Assembly (NCBI RefSeq): GCF_001956315.1
Contig: NZ_MOLY01000046.1
Span: forward strand, 1-64,000
Source: Sphingomonas montana
GTDB lineage: Bacteria; Pseudomonadota; Alphaproteobacteria; Sphingomonadales; Sphingomonadaceae
Reading direction: 5' to 3'
DNA: 64,000 nt
The translations under genes were made by a program, and so were the position numbers. Of the stretch, positions 59,887 through 64,000 are shown piece by piece (the first letter of the stretch is position 1; each line of letters begins with the position of its first letter). Under the pieces are notes generated by a model. The model was not told the origin of the DNA, did not search any database, and was given only the letters and a program-made list of their open reading frames with translations.

Positions 59887-62800
59887 CTAATGCGTATTGT
59901 CTGAAATAAATAATCTCTTAATTGTTACCTGAACTGATAATGTTCGGTTTTTTGGCCCTATCTCCTCCTCAGGCATCATGTCTAGCACGGGGTGGCCATC
60001 CGCAGCCCAGTGTATGCGCCGCAGACGCGTGTCGCGCCCGTTGCCGCCGACGCCGTCGCCCCAGGTGTGGTAGACATAAATTGGATTACCATCAGAGTCG
60101 GCAGTGAAGCTGCCATGGCCGGTGCCTTGTTCGTAGTTCAAGAAGTCATTGACGCCAGCGGGCATCGACCGGCTTTTCTGCAGCGGCGCCTTCCATTTGT
60201 GCCACGAGTCGATGTCCGTCAAATCCGCGCCCTCCTTCGCCCAGACGCCGCCAACGACGTAGGTCGGACTGACGCTTGATCCCGAATAAACTAAATGGAC
60301 ACGTCCGTTGTGGAACTGGGCGAACGCGCCCTCGGCCAGATGTTCCTCAAAGGACAGGTTCGGCGCGATGATCGGCCTAGGTTCGGAGAGCAGGCGCGTC
60401 GGGTTCGCCGGATTGACCTTTGCAATCCAGGTCAGCGGATCGCCTGGCGGCGCGGACGCCGTCAGGTAGCGCTGCGACCAGATGTAATAAGCCTGCCCGC
60501 CCGACACGAAGTATGACATATCGAGGCTGATATTCTTGTCCTGATCGCGGCGGCCAAGCGCAGATCGGTCGCGTTTCAGGATCGCGGCGGGCTTGGACCA
60601 GTGGGCGGGGTTGGCCGGATCGCCGCCCGGGCGCAGCTGGATGATGTGCGATTGCACCGTTGACCATAGCCCGCCTTCGTTTGACTGGTCGTCCGTCGGA
60701 TTGAAGCAGGGCGCGAACAGGATGCTGAGGCGCCCCCCGATCTCATGTATTTCGGGTGCCCAATAACATCCGGCGATCATCTTGCCCTCAACCGTGCGGT
60801 CGAGCCGGGTCTTGCGGTTCAGCAAGTCTATCTCGCGCGCCCTGCCGCCATTGTCGTCGGCCAGCGCATCGATGCTATCCGCGATGCGAATTGGCAAATG
60901 CACCGAGCCGACGTTCCGGTTGTCGGTGTCGTCGGTTGCGGTGAACAGATATTTCGTCCGCCCCTTGCGGGTGTAAGCATAGATCGTCGGATCGGCGCGG
61001 TTGAAGGCGAAGATTTTCGGATAGACTTTCTGCCGGATCGTTCCGCGGACCGCAATCGTGCCGGTGCGCGCGGTGGCCAGGCGACGCAGATCGGCGGGAT
61101 CCCAATCGACCGCGCGGGTCGCGGTTGAACCGTCGGAGTAATCGAGCCGGGCCCGCGCATTGATCACGGCTTGTATATTACCAGGAGTGATCGTCAGCGG
61201 ATCGACCTGTGCGCGAGCGTTGACGATCCGGCCAAAACGGTTGGTCAGTGCCGCGACGATATGGCGCCCGACCGGTAGTGCACGCGCGTTCCGCACGCCA
61301 GGCATGTCCGGCGCCGGGGCGGTGATCGTCGCAACGCCACCCAAACGGGGTTGCCCGACATTTCCGGCAGAGACAATGCGCGAGCGGCGTCCACCATTTT
61401 CAGGATGGAACTGCGTGCGGGTATTTTCGGTCCGCGCCAGATCCTCGACCGTTGTCCATTGCGCAATGCTGTCATCGGTTGTCCAGGAAACGAGGTATCG
61501 CTTCTTCGTCGCGTCCCACACCGCGGTGGGCCGGTTCACGCCGGCAGTGGTGCGCAGGTCGATCAGGCCTAGCTCGGTAAAGTCCGCGGGATTTGCGGGG
61601 TCGGCTTTGAACATCAGCGCACTCGACGCCTGCGACGCGTCGGCCTTGCCCGATATCTCCGCGCGGGTCGCGATGACGCCCAGACTGCCGTCGGCAAAAT
61701 AGAAGAGCGCCGGGTCGACAATGCCACGCTCCGACACCCGGTCGATGGCGATATAGTCACCCTTGGCGAACAACACGCCGTAGTTGCCGTTCATGGGCTT
61801 CGGCGTAGCATCGCCAACGGCAAGCGCGAGGTGCAGGCTGCGTGCGACAGCTGGCTGATTGGCGTCGTGGGCGTCGGTCGGCGTGCGGGCATAGGAGACG
61901 ATCCGTGGCGCATCCTTACCGAGCACTTGTACGGCAAACTCCTTCACCGCGGACTTTCCGCCAGGCAAAGCGATCGTGCCGGTCAGGCGCAGCGAAAGTG
62001 GTTCTGTGCCGTCATTGACCAGCATGCCGTCCCGCAGGCCCGGCCCGTTGGCGGTCCAACTTACGCTGTATCCCTGTGGGGCCGGGAGGCGGCTGGCCGA
62101 TGCGACCACTGGTGGAATTACCCAGGCATCCTTCAACTGCCGCGCCACGGCTTCGGCAGAGGGTGGCGGCGGAACCGGCGTCGCACCCCATTTTGCGACG
62201 AGCGCGTCGCGCTCCTCCGCGGTTATGGACAGCACCGATCCATGGCGCGGACGCAGCGGGAGGCGGAAGTCCGCCGGATAGGTCCATTTGATATCGCCCC
62301 GAAGCGCATTCGTTGCCAGCGGGATATAGCCGATGCCGCGATAGTGATCGACCCAAAGATAGTATTTGAAGCCGCTGGTGTCGCCCTTGTTTGCAACGAA
62401 CGCACTTGGCCCCTCGACCTCCGGTGTGCCCGCCTTGCGACCGATACAGCGCGATACCACGCTCCATGCGCTAGAGCCGCCAAGTGCGCGAAGCGAGCTT
62501 GAGCGCTGGCCGATGATATCCCCCGAAGGGCAGCCGCTTGCCTCGGTCACCTTGGTGAAGCGATAATAAGCGTCGCCATCGCGAAGGACGGTTGAATCGA
62601 TCATTCCGCGACTTTTGACCAGCTCGGACAGGTCCGCGGCCTTGAACCACTGCTGGGGCTGGGTGAAGGTGCGAAAGTCGCGTGTCGTGGCATACAGCAT
62701 CTGCGGGCCATTGCCGTCGCCCTGCGTCCGCGCAGCGTCGGTGTAAAGGGTCGACGACCAATAGACGACATAGGCGCCGATCGACAAATCATAGGTCGCC

Positions 62801-63621
62801 TCCGGTGCCCAGGTCATGCCAGCATTGGGCAGGTTGACCTCGACGTGGCGCTGGCTGCCCCAGTTGATCAGATCGGTCGACTCCCAGATCTCCAGATATC
62901 GACTGCCCTGGTTGGTCGCTTCGCGCCAGCCGGTGCGTCCGGCGGAAAGATCGGTGGCAATCAGGAAGAAGCGGTCGCCTTCTGGCGAACGCATGATGAA
63001 CGGGTCGCGCAGGCCCAACGTGCCGTTCGATGACGTCAGTACCGGCTGGGCGCGATTCAATTCTTTCCACTGCAGCGCGTTGTTCCCATCGGACACGGCA
63101 AAACGAAGCTTTTCGCCATCCACCGTGTCGCCACTGAAATAGACGAAGAGATAGGCCTGCTTATTTGTCAGTGTTGGCCGCGCAAGCACAGTCACGTCAA
63201 TCGGCACTGTGACCGGCGAAAGACCCGGCCCGCTGACGGTGGCGGTCAGGCGGACCATGGCGTCCTGGGCGTAGCGGGTGATCGTGCCCTTCGCGATCGT
63301 GTCGCTGCCGGTTCGCCGGTCGCTGACCGAGATAACCTTCATGTTCGACGATTGCCAGGTGATCGTCACTGCCGCTGCCCCGGCGTGATCGGCCAACGCC
63401 GGTATTTCGGCGCCGTTGCGGTAAAGCGTCACGTTGCCACGAAGGGGCGCGCGGAGTGCAGGATCGTTGCGGATCGCTTTGGCGACAGCATCGCCAAGCG
63501 TTGCGGTCGGGCTGCGAGCCGCGGCGATCGGCTCCAGTGCATGGGTGGCAGCGATCGGGACAAGCATGGCGGCGCACAGCATGGCGGCGCGCAGGGGGGC
63601 GGGGAAGCGAAGCCGGCTCAT
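59887..63621 (-). CDS. Large exported GH43 glycosidase, repeated propeller domains
   Basis: A 1244-residue exported protein. Signal MSRLRFPAPLRAAMLCAAM, cleavage after ATHAL. An Ig-like segment (residues 80-150) precedes a GH43-type five-blade propeller at about 155-490 (YLFVYFSGDTVDGEKLRFAV, GLRDPFIMRSPEGDRFFLIA). A middle propeller-like region lies at 600-760 (GIVDPALFYFADGSLGVIAT). A second GH43 catalytic-type domain runs from about 890 to 1225 (NRADPTIYAYTRKGRTKYLF, YWAPEIHEIGGRLSILFAPC, HLVYSGSSVSPTYVVGGVWA). GH43 enzymes attack arabinan, xylan or related plant polymers. The start overlaps the upstream GH43 gene stop as ATGA. Several propellers in one chain are unusual. Confidence 0.85.
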   Translation of the reverse strand: MSRLRFPAPLRAAMLCAAMLVPIAATHALEPIAAARSPTATLGDAVAKAIRNDPALRAPLRGNVTLYRNGAEIPALADHAGAAAVTITWQSSNMKVISVSDRRTGSDTIAKGTITRYAQDAMVRLTATVSGPGLSPVTVPIDVTVLARPTLTNKQAYLFVYFSGDTVDGEKLRFAVSDGNNALQWKELNRAQPVLTSSNGTLGLRDPFIMRSPEGDRFFLIATDLSAGRTGWREATNQGSRYLEIWESTDLINWGSQRHVEVNLPNAGMTWAPEATYDLSIGAYVVYWSSTLYTDAARTQGDGNGPQMLYATTRDFRTFTQPQQWFKAADLSELVKSRGMIDSTVLRDGDAYYRFTKVTEASGCPSGDIIGQRSSSLRALGGSSAWSVVSRCIGRKAGTPEVEGPSAFVANKGDTSGFKYYLWVDHYRGIGYIPLATNALRGDIKWTYPADFRLPLRPRHGSVLSITAEERDALVAKWGATPVPPPPSAEAVARQLKDAWVIPPVVASASRLPAPQGYSVSWTANGPGLRDGMLVNDGTEPLSLRLTGTIALPGGKSAVKEFAVQVLGKDAPRIVSYARTPTDAHDANQPAVARSLHLALAVGDATPKPMNGNYGVLFAKGDYIAIDRVSERGIVDPALFYFADGSLGVIATRAEISGKADASQASSALMFKADPANPADFTELGLIDLRTTAGVNRPTAVWDATKKRYLVSWTTDDSIAQWTTVEDLARTENTRTQFHPENGGRRSRIVSAGNVGQPRLGGVATITAPAPDMPGVRNARALPVGRHIVAALTNRFGRIVNARAQVDPLTITPGNIQAVINARARLDYSDGSTATRAVDWDPADLRRLATARTGTIAVRGTIRQKVYPKIFAFNRADPTIYAYTRKGRTKYLFTATDDTDNRNVGSVHLPIRIADSIDALADDNGGRAREIDLLNRKTRLDRTVEGKMIAGCYWAPEIHEIGGRLSILFAPCFNPTDDQSNEGGLWSTVQSHIIQLRPGGDPANPAHWSKPAAILKRDRSALGRRDQDKNISLDMSYFVSGGQAYYIWSQRYLTASAPPGDPLTWIAKVNPANPTRLLSEPRPIIAPNLSFEEHLAEGAFAQFHNGRVHLVYSGSSVSPTYVVGGVWAKEGADLTDIDSWHKWKAPLQKSRSMPAGVNDFLNYEQGTGHGSFTADSDGNPIYVYHTWGDGVGGNGRDTRLRRIHWAADGHPVLDMMPEEEIGPKNRTLSVQVTIKRLFISDNTH

Positions 63622-64000
63622 TTGCGGCGCACCTGTTCGCCGATATCGCCGGTCGTGAACGGCGCGACCAATGGATCCATCGGGCGGATTGCGCTACTCG
63701 CCATGAACTCCATCCGGGCTATGACCGTCTGACGTTGATAGCCACCGCCGACGGGCAAGGCATGGCGATGGTAGGCTGCATACCAGCGGTCGGTGCCGGG
63801 GACGTTGACCACGCTATGATGCCCCGTTCCGACGGCGACGCCGTGTTTTTTCAGCACGATGAAGTCCGTGTCCGGCGACGTGATCGGCCCCATCGGCGAT
63901 GCGGCCGTACCCCAGCCGACGCGGTAGTCGGGGCTGCGCGCATCATCGATCGACCACATGAAGTAATATTTGCCGTCGCGCTTAAACACGACCGGACCTT
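63618..64000 (-). CDS. GH43 glycosidase, partial (5' end beyond window)
   Basis: The C-terminal about 127 residues of a GH43-type glycosidase: FKRDGKYYFMWSIDDARS, DFIVLKKHGVAVGTGHHSVV, GTDRWYAAYHRHALPVGGG, ending TTGDIGEQVRRK. The HHSVV and YHRH stretches match the late blades of GH43 enzymes. The frame runs off the right edge. It overlaps the next GH43 gene by 4 nt, so both belong to a glycan-utilisation operon that continues to the right. Confidence 0.85.
   Translation of the reverse strand, partial: GPVVFKRDGKYYFMWSIDDARSPDYRVGWGTAASPMGPITSPDTDFIVLKKHGVAVGTGHHSVVNVPGTDRWYAAYHRHALPVGGGYQRQTVIARMEFMASSAIRPMDPLVAPFTTGDIGEQVRRK

Noticed and set aside
59887-63621. GH43 gene as a run-through artefact into AT-rich DNA
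   Set aside because: The last residues (EEIGPKNRTLSVQVTIKRL) still look like a GH43 C-terminal strand, so the listed stop is accepted.

Overview
The window is high-GC DNA from an alphaproteobacterium, most likely Sphingomonas or a close relative in the Sphingomonadaceae. The evidence is two large TonB-dependent receptors, an UrcA-family protein, sphingomonad-type small ORFs, intergenic GTCATCCCGG hairpins, and a recombinase/DUF2924/DUF3489 module. This is inference from gene content and style; no 16S or other taxonomic marker is present.

Layout. (1) 1-1131: degenerate sequence without an intact gene. (2) 1132-7663: TonB-dependent receptor, small secreted proteins (one UrcA-like), a metallo-beta-lactamase-fold hydrolase, a secreted beta-propeller and a sterol-desaturase-family membrane enzyme. 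(3) 7820-22719: the most coherent block. On the minus strand, a lipoprotein binding protein, permease and ATPase are followed by two DUF1989 proteins (UAAP1/UAAP2), a urea-carboxylase-type biotin enzyme, allophanate hydrolase, a soluble hybrid histidine kinase, a REC-LuxR response regulator and a TPR-sulfotransferase. Most junctions overlap by 4 nt or are very short, so this looks like one roughly 13.7-kb transcription unit preceded by a LysR-type regulator. The UAAP pair suggests guanidine (through carboxyguanidine and allophanate) rather than urea as the substrate. (4) 23005-26595: a second sterol-desaturase paralogue, an inner-membrane-anchored OmpA-domain protein, a stress-type protein with a CsbD-like tail, and small membrane proteins. 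(5) 27159-38002: mostly housekeeping genes (tldD, a CHCC zinc-finger protein, an ABC ATPase, nadB, polA, a polysaccharide flippase, purH). (6) 38250-45902: second TonB-dependent receptor, oligopeptidase B, Xaa-Pro aminopeptidase, a glutathione-peroxidase-like protein. (7) 46040-64000: tRNA-Thr(GGT), then accessory DNA. It holds a large serine recombinase with DUF2924 and DUF3489 partners, a fused sugar dehydrogenase/PEBP protein, two aldo/keto reductases with a divergent LysR gene, an all-exported cluster (isochorismatase-like, carboxylesterase, cupin, truncated carboxymuconolactone decarboxylase), an AT-rich patch, and two overlapping GH43 glycosidase genes, the second running off the window.

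How the parts fit. Block 3 would import a small nitrogenous compound, carboxylate and deiminate it, and hydrolyse allophanate to ammonia and CO2, with its own two-component system in the same transcript. The right-hand part resembles an island grown next to a tRNA, adding periplasmic and glycan-degrading functions. Strong hairpins separate many units, and dispersed inverted repeats containing CTCGGCTGCGCTCG or GGTTCGAGCCTGTCGAGAA mark several intergenic gaps. No CRISPR array, rRNA or replication origin was seen.
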